A stretch of 64,000 nt of DNA from NCBI RefSeq assembly GCF_024055575.1, contig NZ_JAMXOE010000008.1, positions 1 through 64,000 of the forward strand. The letters are read 5' to 3'. The position numbers were made by a program, and so were the translations under genes. Below are positions 63,695 through 64,000 of the stretch, in pieces. Source of the stretch: Mucilaginibacter flavidus (GTDB taxonomy: Bacteria; Bacteroidota; Bacteroidia; Sphingobacteriales; Sphingobacteriaceae). The stretch's first letter is position 1; each line of letters begins with the position of its first letter. The notes beneath the pieces were generated by a model, which saw only the letters and a list, made by a program, of their open reading frames with translations, ran no database searches and was not told where the DNA came from.

Positions 63695-64000
63695 TTATAA
63701 TTCATTGATCTGGCGAATCATTTGATTGGTAAAGCCCCATTCATTGTCATACCAGGCCATTACTTTTACCAGGTCGCCATCTACTACCCTGGTCATTTCC
63801 AGATCCACCACAGATGCTAAAGAACATTTTATGATATCTGAAGAAACCAAGGGTTCATCTGTTACCCCTAAGACCAGCTTGTATCTTTCGGTTTTCGATT
63901 CATCCATTAAAATCGCATTGATCTCTTCAACCGAGGTGTTTCTTGATGCGATAAAAGTAATATCCGATATGGATCCAACGGGTACAGGTGTGCGAACAGC
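63695..64000 (-). CDS. gap: Glyceraldehyde-3-phosphate dehydrogenase, C-terminal part (cut by window edge)
   Basis: Only the last 101 residues are inside the window; the frame is open to the edge. The opening RTPVPVGSISDITFIAS, the SDIIKCSLASVVDLEMT segment and the ending VMAWYDNEWGFTNQM are the end of the GAPDH catalytic domain. It catalyses the NAD-dependent oxidation step in glycolysis. The frame starts inside the catalytic domain and continues outside the window. Confidence 0.92.
   Translation of the reverse strand, partial: AVRTPVPVGSISDITFIASRNTSVEEINAILMDESKTERYKLVLGVTDEPLVSSDIIKCSLASVVDLEMTRVVDGDLVKVMAWYDNEWGFTNQMIRQINEL

Overview
The window looks like chromosome of a Bacteroidota species in the family Sphingobacteriaceae (Mucilaginibacter- or Pedobacter-like). 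The grounds are a SusC/SusD pair, a fused MurF-alanine racemase, promoter elements of the Bacteroidota type (TTG, about 19 bp, TAnnTTTG), A-rich start regions without strong Shine-Dalgarno sites, and many secreted proteins with short signal peptides ending in AQ. The genus is inference.

Layout. (1) 1-6.0 kb: the end of an IS21-like element cuts into a susC gene. It is followed by susD, a secreted STN/thioredoxin/DUF3738-like hybrid, a DsbD-alpha-like protein and, on the other strand, a small two-cysteine secreted protein and a MauE/DoxX-type membrane protein. The locus has a thiol-redox theme. (2) 6.0-7.15 kb: AT-rich, gene-poor DNA with one small ORF, hairpins and a gene remnant. (3) 7.15-19.7 kb: a mobilizable defence island. 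It holds a type I restriction-modification operon (hsdM-hsdS-hsdR, with an extra N-terminal Abi_C/HEPN-like domain on HsdR), a mobA-mobB-mobC mobilization module with a hairpin-rich putative oriT, and a large serine recombinase. The recombinase ORF runs antisense into a tRNA-Leu gene, so the island's right edge lies there. (4) 19.7-34 kb: a more GC-rich core: tRNA-Leu and tRNA-Gly, recX, murF-alr, a DUF502 gene, mnmA, topA, a small conserved gene and a giant alpha-2-macroglobulin. (5) 34-48.3 kb: SNF2 helicase, RRM protein, SGNH hydrolase, GH18 protein with a C-terminal trefoil-like repeat domain, an eight-motif beta/gamma-crystallin, a frameshifted Crp-type regulator, an alcohol dehydrogenase, serine hydrolase, queD and heme A synthase. 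(6) 48.3-64 kb: a zone with truncated genes, then an ECF sigma/anti-sigma set, a FabF-PPOX-DUF1348 module between two paralogous AraC regulators, a thioredoxin lacking its first active-site cysteine opposite a sigma-54 enhancer-binding regulator, and a run of oxidative or electrophile-stress genes (DoxX, peroxiredoxin, Crp, FMN reductase, DJ-1, alpha/beta hydrolase, methyltransferase, DoxX). The end of a GAPDH gene closes the window.

The most interesting parts are the island with its HEPN-like HsdR and tRNA-overlapping recombinase, and the SusCD/thioredoxin/DsbD/small Cys protein/MauE locus, which may handle a secreted disulfide or peptide substrate. No CRISPR array, rRNA or complete insertion sequence was seen.
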